DNA of 22,431 bases from an uncultured bacterium (GTDB lineage: Bacteria > Planctomycetota > Phycisphaerae > Phycisphaerales > SM1A02), in NCBI GenBank assembly GCA_903861235.1, contig CAIOTP010000225.1, forward strand, positions 1 through 22,431. Direction: 5' to 3'. The position numbers were made by a program, and so were the translations under genes. Below, one piece after another: positions 13,730-21,189 of the stretch; position 1 is the stretch's first letter, and each line of letters begins with the position of its first letter. Under the pieces are notes generated by a model. The model had not been told where the DNA came from. It ran no database searches and saw only the letters and a program-made list of their open reading frames with translations.

Positions 13730-15081
13730 TCGCCGGGGATGCGGACGGCGCCGCCGCGCGAGGCGGGTGGCCCTGAGAGGTCGATCGGGCGCCGAGCGGC
13801 CATGAAGAGATCCACCTGTCCCGGACCGGGAGTCTCCTCGGGATTGCCGAGCCGGCCCACCGCGACCCAGTCGCCGTCCACCGCGACGGCGTGGCCGATC
13901 AGCGCATCGGGCTGCGATGCCGGCGGATCAAGCCTTTGGCTCGTCCAGCCCAGTGCATCGAGCCTGAAGGCGAAGGCACATCCGGCCAGGTCGCCGCGGA
14001 GCCCGTCGGCCGTGGCGCCCAGGACCACGGTGGAGCCGTCGGTGGCGGCGGCGCAACCGAGGGCATCACCCCAGGCGGCGTCGCGGGGAACGAGAATGCG
14101 GGTGGTCTGCCAGCGACCCCCGATCCGCTCGATCCTCCATGCGGCGCCGCGGACGAAGCCCACCGGGTCCGGTCTCGCCGCGCGAGGCGCGCCCGCGATC
14201 CACAGGCCGCGAGAACCCGCCACGGAGGCTCCGAACCAGGATCGGGCACCGGCGGGACAGCCGACCGAGCCGTCCCATCGCCAACCATGTCGTGAGCGGA
14301 CGAACACGTGCACGCGTCCGGAAGCGGGGCCCTGCGTGGCGTCCCCGGGCGCGCCCACCATGATCGTGTCGTCGTCGATGGCGACCGAAAGTCCGAAGAG
14401 CGCGCCGATCTGCGGATCGGGAGCCACCAGCGTGGCCTGATGGACCCATCGGTCGTCGATGCGGCGGAAGACCTCGGCACAGCCGGTGTCCAGGGCTTCG
14501 ATGTCGGCCTTGGGAGCACCCACGACCACCGTGTCGCCCTGCACGGCCACGCTGGTCCCGAGCAGGTCCGAGGTGGAAGGATCGGGTCGTGTCAGCACCC
14601 CGTCCGCGACCCAGCCCGTGGCGTGGCGGCGGAAAACGTGGACGCCACCGCATTCGAAGCCGAACGATGCGTCGCGCGGGCTGCCGATGGCCAGCCGCGT
14701 GTCCGTCATCGCGAGCGACGCGCCGAAGTTGGCATGGATGTCGGCCGACGGATGCATGAGCGCACCGTCGTCCATCCACCGGCCTTCGGACAGGCGGTAG
14801 AGCCGGACACCGCCACGATCCTGGCCCAGGTCCCAGTCCCGTGCGGGCCCCACCGCCAGGGTGTGGCCATGCAACGCCACCGCCGGACCGAGCGACCAGC
14901 CCGCGTCGACCGGCGGTTCCAGGCAAGCCATCGGGCGCCAGCCCACGGTCCGCATGCCTGCGAGAGCGGCGGGCCCCGGCGGGCCCTCCGTGGCCGCCGG
15001 TGCCCGCGCCGTGAGCGCCACGGCGACCGCAAGGGCCGCCATCCCATGCGCCGCCGGGGCGCGAAGACTTCCGCCATCCAT
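13708..15081 (-). CDS. Exported FG-GAP seven-repeat propeller protein
   Basis: The 457-residue product has a signal peptide (hydrophobic core about residues 14-25, cleavage likely after APAA near 30). It is followed by seven FG-GAP-like repeats starting near residues 65, 119, 174, 229, 283, 336 and 398, of the form FGxSVAxxxDTxxVGAP. This predicts a single seven-bladed propeller that fills almost the whole protein. It resembles the N-terminal half of the gene at 6417-8765, but lacks the Gly-Ser linker and VCBS calcium loops. The ATG at 15081 is chosen because a strong Shine-Dalgarno sequence stands just before it; the frame also has an upstream ATG at 15144. A secreted or surface-bound role is likely; the ligand is unknown. 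Its 3' end overlaps dusB by 22 bases. Confidence 0.82.
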   Translation of the reverse strand: MDGGSLRAPAAHGMAALAVAVALTARAPAATEGPPGPAALAGMRTVGWRPMACLEPPVDAGWSLGPAVALHGHTLAVGPARDWDLGQDRGGVRLYRLSEGRWMDDGALMHPSADIHANFGASLAMTDTRLAIGSPRDASFGFECGGVHVFRRHATGWVADGVLTRPDPSTSDLLGTSVAVQGDTVVVGAPKADIEALDTGCAEVFRRIDDRWVHQATLVAPDPQIGALFGLSVAIDDDTIMVGAPGDATQGPASGRVHVFVRSRHGWRWDGSVGCPAGARSWFGASVAGSRGLWIAGAPRAARPDPVGFVRGAAWRIERIGGRWQTTRILVPRDAAWGDALGCAAATDGSTVVLGATADGLRGDLAGCAFAFRLDALGWTSQRLDPPASQPDALIGHAVAVDGDWVAVGRLGNPEETPGPGQVDLFMAARRPIDLSGPPASRGGAVRIPGDQTGPAP

Positions 15082-15083
15082 GG

Positions 15084-15092
15084 CTCCTCCTT
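15084..15092 (-). promoter_or_regulatory. Shine-Dalgarno sequence of the second FG-GAP gene
   Basis: On the minus strand AAGGAGGAG lies two bases before the ATG at 15081 (AGGAGG core spaced by four). It decides the start in favour of 15081 over the ATG at 15144. It shows this gene has a conventional leader, unlike its divergent neighbour. Confidence 0.8.
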
Positions 15093-15121
15093 GCCGCGTT
15101 CGCGGCTTCAAGACCCGAGCC

Positions 15122-15151
15122 ACGGTAACGGGGCCCTTCGCCACGGCGCAA
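15122..15151 (-). promoter_or_regulatory. Putative sigma70-like promoter of the second FG-GAP gene
   Basis: On the minus strand TTGCGC (15146-15151) and TACCGT (15122-15127) are separated by 18 bases. A transcript from here would carry a leader of roughly 30 bases containing the Shine-Dalgarno sequence. The same TACCGT hexamer lies upstream of the HTH regulator gene. Confidence 0.45.
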
Positions 15152-15210
15152 CTTCATGCCCTTTTTCCTGCCAGAGCCTGGCGAACGGATTCGGGCCCGG
15201 TGGCCGCCGT

Positions 15211-15216
15211 TACGAT
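15211..15216 (+). promoter_or_regulatory. Putative -10 element (TACGAT), leaderless start of the dienelactone hydrolase-family gene
   Basis: TACGAT ends six bases before the ATG at 15223 with no Shine-Dalgarno sequence between. TTCGGG at 15190-15195 is a poor -35 candidate with a 15-base spacer. The hexamer supports the 15223 start although the frame is open much further upstream. Confidence 0.55.
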
Positions 15217-15222
15217 CCGCGC

Positions 15223-15987
15223 ATGGAGACCCAGTTCCTCGACTACGCGGACGGCGACACGACCTGCGAGGCCTACGTGGCGCATGACATCTCGGTCAGC
15301 GGCCGGCGACCCGTGGTGCTCGTGTTCCATGCGTGGGGCGGGCAGGACGACTTCGCCCGCTCGAAGGCGGAGCGTTTGGCCAAGCTCGGTTACCTGGGCG
15401 TGGCGATCGACATGTACGGCAAGGGCCGCCGCGGCAGCTCGCCCGAGGAGAATGGTCGCCTGATGACGCCGTTCGTGCAGGACCGAAGCCTGCTGCTGCG
15501 CCGCGCGAGCGCCGGCTGGAACTTTGCGCGGCACCATCCGCTGGCGAACGAGCATGCCATGGGCGCCATCGGCTTCTGCTTCGGCGGCATGTGCGCCCTG
15601 GATCTGGCGCGCGCGGGTCGCCCGGGACTGCAGGGAGTGGTCTCCTTCCACGGGCTGCTCGGCGCACCTGTCGGCGTGGAGCCCGGAGCCAGGCCCATGC
15701 ACGCGCGCGTGCTCGCCTGCCATGGCTGGAACGACCCGATGGCTCGGCCCGCTGACTTCGAGGCGTTCGCGCGGGAGATGACATTGGCGGGATGTGACTG
15801 GAACGCGCTCGTGTTCGGTCACCGAGGACACGCATTCACGAATCCCGTGGCCGCTGATGCGAAGAACGGCATGCAGCATTGCCCACGCGCGGAGCGTCGC
15901 GCGTTCGCGGCGATGGAGGATTTTCTGCACGAGTGTCTGCGTGCGCCGGTGCATGCGCCGGTAGGGGTCTGCCCGATTCCTGCGTGA
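15223..15987 (+). CDS. Dienelactone hydrolase-family alpha/beta hydrolase
   Basis: The 254-residue product has the catalytic triad of the dienelactone hydrolase family, with a cysteine nucleophile instead of serine. Cys119 sits in the elbow GFCFGG, Asp171 in HGWNDPM, and His203 in GHRGHAFTNP. The first strand is followed by VFHAWGGQDDF, the oxyanion region. No signal peptide is present, so it acts in the cytoplasm. Family members open lactone rings or cleave esters; many have no known substrate, and no ring-cleavage pathway genes lie nearby, so a role in aromatic breakdown is not supported by context. The C-terminal 18 residues, rich in Pro, Ala and Val, extend past the usual fold. It is monocistronic and divergent from the FG-GAP gene. 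Confidence 0.88.
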   Translation: METQFLDYADGDTTCEAYVAHDISVSGRRPVVLVFHAWGGQDDFARSKAERLAKLGYLGVAIDMYGKGRRGSSPEENGRLMTPFVQDRSLLLRRASAGWNFARHHPLANEHAMGAIGFCFGGMCALDLARAGRPGLQGVVSFHGLLGAPVGVEPGARPMHARVLACHGWNDPMARPADFEAFAREMTLAGCDWNALVFGHRGHAFTNPVAADAKNGMQHCPRAERRAFAAMEDFLHECLRAPVHAPVGVCPIPA

Positions 15988-16084
15988 ACGCCCCACGTCG
16001 CGGTACACAAATTTCGTGACATCAACACGGGGCGGATTGTGTGCAAAGTGGTGTTGCGGGCCCCACGGGCGGGGTTTTGCGTGC

Positions 16085-16090
16085 TACCGT
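16085..16090 (+). promoter_or_regulatory. Putative -10 element of the HTH regulator gene
   Basis: TACCGT lies 28 bases before the ATG at 16119, leaving a short leader that contains GGAGG (16103-16107). The 131-base gap before this gene also holds an AT-rich patch (ACACAAATTTCGTGA, about 16002-16016), unusual in this GC-rich DNA. A weak CCCC/GGGG stem with TTTT at 16061-16078 could end the upstream transcript. No good -35 box is seen. Confidence 0.4.
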
Positions 16091-16118
16091 TCAGCCTTCC
16101 GTGGAGGCAAGGCAGCGC

Positions 16119-16904
16119 ATGGAACCGGGATTCGAGGCTCTCGTTCTTGACGAGGCTGCGATGTCCATCTGGGAGGTCGTGCGTCGCAGCGACCGGGGCA
16201 TGAGCGTGGCCCGGCTGGCCGAACTCACGACGCAATCCACCGAGCTGCTGCAGCAGCGGCTGGATCTGCTGGAGCGTCACGGTCTGGTCCGATCCACCCG
16301 AAGCCGCAACGGATCGGTGCATGTCGCTCGAGACTTCGCGGAGCTCCACCCTGAAGCGCAGGCCACGATGCTGAATGGCGCCAGGGAATTGGGCCATGCC
16401 CGGACCCGGAGGCGCCTGAAGGCACATCTGGACGGGGAGGCGTCTGGAGCCGCCGAGGACTCCAGTTTCGGCATGTCCGTCCGCCTGGGTCCCTCGGAAC
16501 TGGCTGAAGTGCGGCGCCGCATCGAGGACCTGCGTCGCTTCCTGGTGCTCACGCAGCAGTTCGGGCGGTCGGGCCGTGGTCGCAGGTCGGAGTCGTCGGT
16601 GCAGAGCACGCACCATGTCGCCATGCATGTGCTGACTCTGCCTGAAGGCGAGCTTCCCCTTCCTGACGGCAGGCCTGTCGACGGCCGTCATGGGGGACGC
16701 TCGCGCCCCCTCGAGGGCCTCTCGCCTCGCGAACGCGAGGTGGCCATGGCGCTGCTCGCCGGACAGACCATGCGACAGGTGGCCGAGTCGCTGGGCCTTT
16801 CCTTCTACACCGTGGACACGCTGGTGCGGCGGGTGTACCGCAAGCTGGGCGTGAAGCGGCGCACCGAATTCATCATGCGGATGCGGGACGCCGAGCGAGG
16901 CTGA
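16119..16904 (+). CDS. Transcriptional regulator with winged-helix and LuxR-type HTH domains
   Basis: The 261-residue product has two putative DNA-binding modules. Residues 15-72 resemble a winged helix (SVARLAELT, then LLQQRLDLLERHGLVRSTRS, then a strand-rich wing). Residues 198-257 are a GerE/LuxR HTH: GLSPREREVAMALLAG, then QVAESLGLSFYTVDTLVRRVYRKLGVKRRTE. The middle has a charged helix (VRLGPSELAEVRRRIEDLRRFL, about 121-142) followed by a loop rich in Arg, Gly and Ser. No receiver domain or known ligand-binding domain is visible, so it is not a classical response regulator. The ATG at 16119 has GGAGG eleven bases upstream; a GTG at 16101 is in frame but overlaps that region. Target genes are unknown. 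It converges on rnr with a nine-base gap. Confidence 0.78.
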   Translation: MEPGFEALVLDEAAMSIWEVVRRSDRGMSVARLAELTTQSTELLQQRLDLLERHGLVRSTRSRNGSVHVARDFAELHPEAQATMLNGARELGHARTRRRLKAHLDGEASGAAEDSSFGMSVRLGPSELAEVRRRIEDLRRFLVLTQQFGRSGRGRRSESSVQSTHHVAMHVLTLPEGELPLPDGRPVDGRHGGRSRPLEGLSPREREVAMALLAGQTMRQVAESLGLSFYTVDTLVRRVYRKLGVKRRTEFIMRMRDAERG

Positions 16905-16913
16905 TCCGGCCGC

Positions 16914-19343
16914 TCAGCGACTCTTGCGCCCGCGGCGGCCCCGCTTGAAGCCCCGCTTGTGGCCGCGGGTCCACGCGGTGGCATCGCGGTGAAGCAGATC
17001 GCGGCGTGGATCGCGGCCGTCAGGATCCGGCGAGCCGGTGCCGCCCCTCTCCTGCGCCTCGGCCTGCGGCTGCGAGCCCTGACGCGGCAGCTTGGTGATG
17101 GACAGGTCCATGGTGCGGCTGGCCAGGTCGATCGCCAGGATGCCCACCTTCACCCGGTCGCCCAGCCCGATGCTCGCACCGCTGCGCACGCTGACCAGAC
17201 GCCCCGTCCGTTCGTTCACGGTCCAGCGGTCCGGCCGGTCACGGCTCGAGGGCAGGGCTCCGAAGCGCACCAGGCCATCGACCAGGAACTTGGCGACGCT
17301 GACCCAAAGGCCTTGCGGTGCGGTGCCGGTGACCACGCCGTCAAGTTCCTCGCCCATGTGGTTGTCCTTCAGGAACTGCAGCACCAGGAATGTTCGAAGG
17401 TCGCGCTCCGCGGACTCGGCGTTGACCTCGGTCTCGCTGCAGTGCCGTCCGATCTCCGCCAGGATCGCCTCGCCCGGGCAGCGGGGGTCGCCCTCGAGCG
17501 TCTGCCGGGCCTCGCGGCGCCTGCGGCCTCCGGGCGGGTTCCGGCCGTTGTCGGAAAGCTCGAGCCACGCCTCCAGCGAGCGATGCACGGTCAGGTCGGG
17601 ATAGCGGCGGATGGGGCTGGTGAAGTGCGCGTAGTGCTCGCTCGCCAGCGCGTAGTGGCCGATGAGGGCAGGTGCGTAGGTGGCCTTGGCCAGGGTCTTG
17701 AGCACCGCGAAGTGCACCGCCCGTGCCGAGTCGCTGCCGCGCGTGTGTTCGAGCAGGGCAAGCAGGTCGCCTCGCTCGGGCTCCTCGGACAGGCGGAAGC
17801 CCACGGTGCGGGCGAAGGCGCGGAGCTCCTCCAGGTCCTTGAAGCTCGGCGGCGGATGGATGCGGCGCAGCAGGGGCACTTCCATGCTGGCGAAGAGCCG
17901 GGCCACCGCCTCGTTCGCCTCCACCATGAACATCTCGATCAGCGTGTGGGTGAACGCGTCGTCCTCGGGCACGGCGTCGATCACGCGGCCCTCGGCGTCG
18001 AACACCAGTTCGCTCCTGGGCAGGTCCAGCACCAGCTGGCCCTGGGCGCGGCGCCGCTTCTGCAGCAGCCGCGCGAGCTGATCGGCCAGGCGCAGGTTGG
18101 CCACCACCTCATCCGTGGGTTCGGTGTCGTTGCGAGCATGCCGACGGGCCTCGGCCGGGCGGCCCTCGATCAGGGCCTGCGCCTCCAGGTAGGTGAGCCG
18201 CTTCCGGCTGCGGATCACGGTCTGCGCGAACCGTTCGTCCAGCACTCGGCCGCGGGCGTCGAATCGGATGAAGGCGCTCTTGCAGAAGCGCGGCACGCCT
18301 TCCTGAAGGCTGCACACCCCGTTGCTGAGCGTCTCGGGAAGCATGGGAACCACGCGGCGAGGCAGGTAGGCGCTGTTGCCGCGCTTGCGACCCTCCACGT
18401 CCAGGGGCGAGTCGATCGTGACGAAGTGGCTCACGTCCGCGATGTGCACGCCGAGTTCCCAGACACCCTCCTGCGGGTCGAACTTGACCGAGCACGCGTC
18501 GTCGTAGTCGCGAGCGTCGGGCGGGTCGATGGTCCAGACCAGGTCCTCGCGCAGGTCCAGCCGGTCGGTCCACGGTCCCTGCGCCTCGCGCTCGAAGGAG
18601 ATCGCCGCACGACTCGCCTGGTCGTGCACCTCGTCCGGGAATCGCTCCTGCAGTCCGTAGGTGGCCATGGTGGAGGCGGTCTCCACGTCGGGCTGACCCG
18701 CCTCGCCGAGCACCTCCACGATGGCGCCTTCCGCGGGGCCCGCCTCGCTGGGGAAGCGGGTCAGGTCCACGGTGACCTTGTCGCCCGCCTTGGCTTCCTT
18801 GGCGTGTGGATCGCGCACCAGGATCGGCTCGCGGAGCACGCGTCCATCCGGCTCCACGAACCACCGCTTGCCCTCCTGCACCAGCGTGCCGGCGAAGCGG
18901 GTGCGGCCCCGGGTGATCACCTCGAGCACACGACCGGTGGGGCCCTCGGGCGCGGCCGAACCGCGTCCCGGGCCGCGCCAGCCCTGTGATCGCCGGACCA
19001 CCGCGGCCCGCACGCGGTCCCCGGTCATGGCGTCGCCCACGCTGCCCTCGGGGATGAACAGGTCGCCCTCGTGCGAGAGCTTGTCGGGCTTCACGAAGCC
19101 GTGGCCCTTCTGCGTGACGAAGATCCGACCGACCACCTCGTCCTCGTGCCTCGGCAGGCGCACGCGGCCCTGGTCGTCGGCCTCGACGCGGCCCTCGTTG
19201 GCCAGTCGGCCGATCGCCTCGTCGAAGGCCCAACGATCGTCGCTGTCCACGCGAAGGCGCCTCGCGAGCATGTCGGCGTCGACCGGACGCCCCCCGGTGT
19301 GGAGCAGTTCCTGCAGGATCCGGTCGATGAAGCGAAGCGGCAT
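16914..19343 (-). CDS. rnr: Ribonuclease R, 3'-5' exoribonuclease
   Basis: RNase R degrades structured RNA from the 3' end, including rRNA fragments and faulty mRNA, using a Mg2+-dependent RNB active site. The 809-residue product has the family order: an N-terminal winged helix (about 1-60), cold-shock OB domains (about 70-230), the RNB catalytic domain, and an S1 domain near 690-770. The active-site motif TIDPPDARDYDDA (271-283) holds the acidic metal ligands, followed by HIADVSHFV (300-308), RGNSAYLPRRVVPMLPE and HFTSPIRRYPDL. The C-terminus ends in a basic Lys/Arg/Gly tail typical of RNase R. It lies downstream of dnaJ-grpE-fmdB on the same strand. A -10 hexamer six bases before its ATG suggests it can also be transcribed separately. 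Confidence 0.95.
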   Translation of the reverse strand: MPLRFIDRILQELLHTGGRPVDADMLARRLRVDSDDRWAFDEAIGRLANEGRVEADDQGRVRLPRHEDEVVGRIFVTQKGHGFVKPDKLSHEGDLFIPEGSVGDAMTGDRVRAAVVRRSQGWRGPGRGSAAPEGPTGRVLEVITRGRTRFAGTLVQEGKRWFVEPDGRVLREPILVRDPHAKEAKAGDKVTVDLTRFPSEAGPAEGAIVEVLGEAGQPDVETASTMATYGLQERFPDEVHDQASRAAISFEREAQGPWTDRLDLREDLVWTIDPPDARDYDDACSVKFDPQEGVWELGVHIADVSHFVTIDSPLDVEGRKRGNSAYLPRRVVPMLPETLSNGVCSLQEGVPRFCKSAFIRFDARGRVLDERFAQTVIRSRKRLTYLEAQALIEGRPAEARRHARNDTEPTDEVVANLRLADQLARLLQKRRRAQGQLVLDLPRSELVFDAEGRVIDAVPEDDAFTHTLIEMFMVEANEAVARLFASMEVPLLRRIHPPPSFKDLEELRAFARTVGFRLSEEPERGDLLALLEHTRGSDSARAVHFAVLKTLAKATYAPALIGHYALASEHYAHFTSPIRRYPDLTVHRSLEAWLELSDNGRNPPGGRRRREARQTLEGDPRCPGEAILAEIGRHCSETEVNAESAERDLRTFLVLQFLKDNHMGEELDGVVTGTAPQGLWVSVAKFLVDGLVRFGALPSSRDRPDRWTVNERTGRLVSVRSGASIGLGDRVKVGILAIDLASRTMDLSITKLPRQGSQPQAEAQERGGTGSPDPDGRDPRRDLLHRDATAWTRGHKRGFKRGRRGRKSR

Positions 19344-19349
19344 CGAGGG

Positions 19350-19355
19350 AGTCTA
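19350..19355 (-). promoter_or_regulatory. Putative -10 element (TAGACT), leaderless start of rnr
   Basis: On the minus strand TAGACT ends six bases before the rnr ATG at 19343. A GC-rich 6-bp stem (19358-19363 with 19369-19374) lies just upstream. It might end the preceding transcript, although it has no T-tract. Confidence 0.5.
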
Positions 19356-19394
19356 CGGGCGCGGCCCGCGCGCCGTGACGGAGCCCGCGCCGCG

Positions 19395-20663
19395 TCAGCC
19401 GCCCTTCTTGCCGCCGAAGATGTTGCCCAGCGCGTCGCCGATGCCCTTGCCGGCCTCGTCGAGCGCCTCGCCCACGCTGCCGCGGATCGATTCCACGGGT
19501 CCGCGCAGATCGCTCGGTAGATCGTCGACGGCGTTCTTCATGGCGTCCTTCAGGCCGCCCACCACCTCGGAGGAGAGGCCCTGGATGTTGGCCTGGATCG
19601 TGGCCTCGAGCACGCTGCCGATCACCACGCCGCTGATCTGGCTGGCCAGCACGTCCACGCTGCCGTCGCTCTTCACGTTCTTCAGGACGATGTCGGGCAG
19701 GTTGGCCTCGACCACGCCCTTGTTGCCACCCACCAGGTCGCGCAGCCGAACCTTCACGCCCTCCAGCCGGAACTCCTGCACGGTGATGGTGTGCGAAGGA
19801 CCCTCCTTGGGCGTCTGCTTGGCCTTGCCACTGTCGTCCTTGTCGGTGGGCAGGTTGTCGTTGATGCGGTCGGCGTTGAGCTTGCCCGAGGCGTCCTTCT
19901 CCAGCGTGAGCACCACGTCACGGATGGTGATGGCGCGGATGGTGGTCTCGTCCGCCGTGAGTTCGCCCAGGCGCGCGGTCAGTGCGGCACGGCCCAGGGT
20001 GAGGAAGTCCGGTTCGGTGTAGCCCGGCGGGTTGGCCACCGCCAGGCCGCTCACGCTGCTGGTGTCGCTGATCAGGCCGATGCTCACGCCACGAACGGAG
20101 ACCGCCACCCCCAGCACCCGGCTTCCCACGGCCTGGATGCCCACGCGTGCGATCACGTCGATCGCCAGCACGACCACCACCAGCAACGCCACCACGCCGA
20201 CGGCCAGACCCGCCACCAGCTTCCGGATGGCCAGGCCCTTGCGGGTGCGGCGGGTCGCGGCGCGACGGAGGTTGCCCTGGCCGCGGCCTTCACGCGATGG
20301 ATGCAGTGCCTTCACGCGTTCCTCCTTCTTGGCCGGCGTGCTCGCTGCCTTGGGCTTGGCGCCCGAAGCCGGCTTCTCCGAGGCTACCGACGTTCCGGCG
20401 TCCTTCGCCGCGCCACCCTCCGTGGGCTTGGCGGCCTCCGGCGCCTTGCGATCGGCCTCGGCCGCCTTGGCGTAGCCGTCGCTGCGGTAGTCGGTCTCGT
20501 AGAAGCCCGTGCCCTTGAAGAGCACGCCGGCGCCGATGCCGATCTTGCGTCGCACCTTGCGCTTGCGGCACTTCGGGCAGGTCCGGTCCGCTTCCGCGGT
20601 GATCGACTGGAAGCGCTCGTACTGGTGTCCGCACGCGTCGCAGACGTACTCGTAGGTGGGCAT
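19395..20663 (-). CDS. FmdB-type zinc ribbon fused to an AsmA-like membrane-anchored protein
   Basis: The 422-residue frame joins two parts. Residues 1-60 are an FmdB-family zinc ribbon (MPTYEYVC, with CxxC pairs Cys8/Cys11 and Cys29/Cys32, then the Gly-rich FKGTGFYETDYR segment). Residues 60-116 form a Lys/Ala/Pro-rich linker of the kind that normally ends FmdB proteins. After a basic patch (RRAATRRTRKG) comes one membrane helix (about 148-170). An AsmA-like region follows: SVRGVSIGL, VANPPGYTEPDFLTLGRAAL, then IRDVVLTLEKDASGKLNADRI. The basic patch predicts zinc ribbon inside and AsmA-like part outside. AsmA-like proteins are linked to lipid transport and envelope maintenance. GTG 20315 with AAGGAGG before it could begin a separate AsmA protein. 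The gene follows grpE by seven bases. Confidence 0.75.
   Translation of the reverse strand: MPTYEYVCDACGHQYERFQSITAEADRTCPKCRKRKVRRKIGIGAGVLFKGTGFYETDYRSDGYAKAAEADRKAPEAAKPTEGGAAKDAGTSVASEKPASGAKPKAASTPAKKEERVKALHPSREGRGQGNLRRAATRRTRKGLAIRKLVAGLAVGVVALLVVVVLAIDVIARVGIQAVGSRVLGVAVSVRGVSIGLISDTSSVSGLAVANPPGYTEPDFLTLGRAALTARLGELTADETTIRAITIRDVVLTLEKDASGKLNADRINDNLPTDKDDSGKAKQTPKEGPSHTITVQEFRLEGVKVRLRDLVGGNKGVVEANLPDIVLKNVKSDGSVDVLASQISGVVIGSVLEATIQANIQGLSSEVVGGLKDAMKNAVDDLPSDLRGPVESIRGSVGEALDEAGKGIGDALGNIFGGKKGG
20313..20327 (-). promoter_or_regulatory. Possible internal ribosome-binding site and GTG start
   Basis: On the minus strand AAGGAGG (20321-20327) is followed after five bases by GTG (20313-20315), codon 117 of the fused frame. 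Initiation here would give a 306-residue AsmA-like protein without the zinc ribbon. The AAG-GAG-GAA codons for Lys-Glu-Glu make such a match easy by chance, so this is only suggestive. Confidence 0.35.
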
Positions 20664-20670
20664 CCCGGCG

Positions 20671-21186
20671 TCACTCCGTGGGCTGCACGGCCACCTTGGC
20701 GGGTCGCAGCACGGAATCGCCCAGGCGGTAGCCGCTCTGGAACGCCATGCTCACGCAGCCGGGCTCCACGCCATCGACGGCTTGCTTCATGACCGCCTCG
20801 TGCACCCCGGGATCGAACGGCTGACCCACCTTCGGGTCGATCCGCTCCACGCCCACCTTCTCCAGACTGCGGGCCAGCTCCTCGCGCAACATGGCCAGCG
20901 CCTGTGCGGCCTGCTCCGCGGACAGTCCCTTCTGCTGCAGGGCCAGGTCCACGTGGTCCAGAACAGGGAAGATGGCTCGCGCGGCACCCATGACGCCCTG
21001 CGACCGGGCACGAGCCTCGTTCTCCACGCCGCGGCGGGCGGTGTTCTGCAGGTCCGCCACGGCTCGCAGGCGAGCCTCCTTCAGGTCGGCGACCTCCTTC
21101 TCGAGCGCGGTCACCCGCTGCTCGGGGGTCTCGGCGGGGGCGTTGGCCTGATCGGCAGCCTTGGGAGTGTCCTGGGTCGCGTCCAT
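20671..21186 (-). CDS. grpE: Nucleotide exchange factor GrpE
   Basis: GrpE releases ADP from DnaK and so drives the Hsp70 folding cycle; it is a cytoplasmic dimer. The 171-residue product has a disordered acidic N-terminus (about 1-22), a long coiled-coil helix (QRVTALEKEVADLKEARLRA onward, to about 60), and the family signature in the C-terminal beta domain: FDPGVHEAVMKQ, then VSMAFQSGYRLGDSVLRPAKVAV. It starts three bases after the dnaJ stop with no clear Shine-Dalgarno sequence, so translation is probably coupled to dnaJ. dnaK itself is not in the window. The order dnaJ-grpE differs from the common grpE-dnaK-dnaJ order. Confidence 0.93.
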   Translation of the reverse strand: MDATQDTPKAADQANAPAETPEQRVTALEKEVADLKEARLRAVADLQNTARRGVENEARARSQGVMGAARAIFPVLDHVDLALQQKGLSAEQAAQALAMLREELARSLEKVGVERIDPKVGQPFDPGVHEAVMKQAVDGVEPGCVSMAFQSGYRLGDSVLRPAKVAVQPTE

Positions 21187-21189
21187 GGG

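Noticed and set aside
14308..15222. Upstream extension of the dienelactone hydrolase frame
   Set aside because: It lies antisense to the FG-GAP gene, and the hydrolase fold begins at 15223 behind a -10 hexamer.
16061..16078. CCCC/GGGG stem followed by TTTT as a terminator for the hydrolase gene
   Set aside because: The stem is only four base pairs and lies 74 bases downstream of the stop, too weak to call on its own.
16959..18989. A 676-codon plus-strand open frame opposite rnr
   Set aside because: The opposite strand encodes a complete RNase R with every catalytic motif; the plus-strand product is low-complexity and matches nothing.
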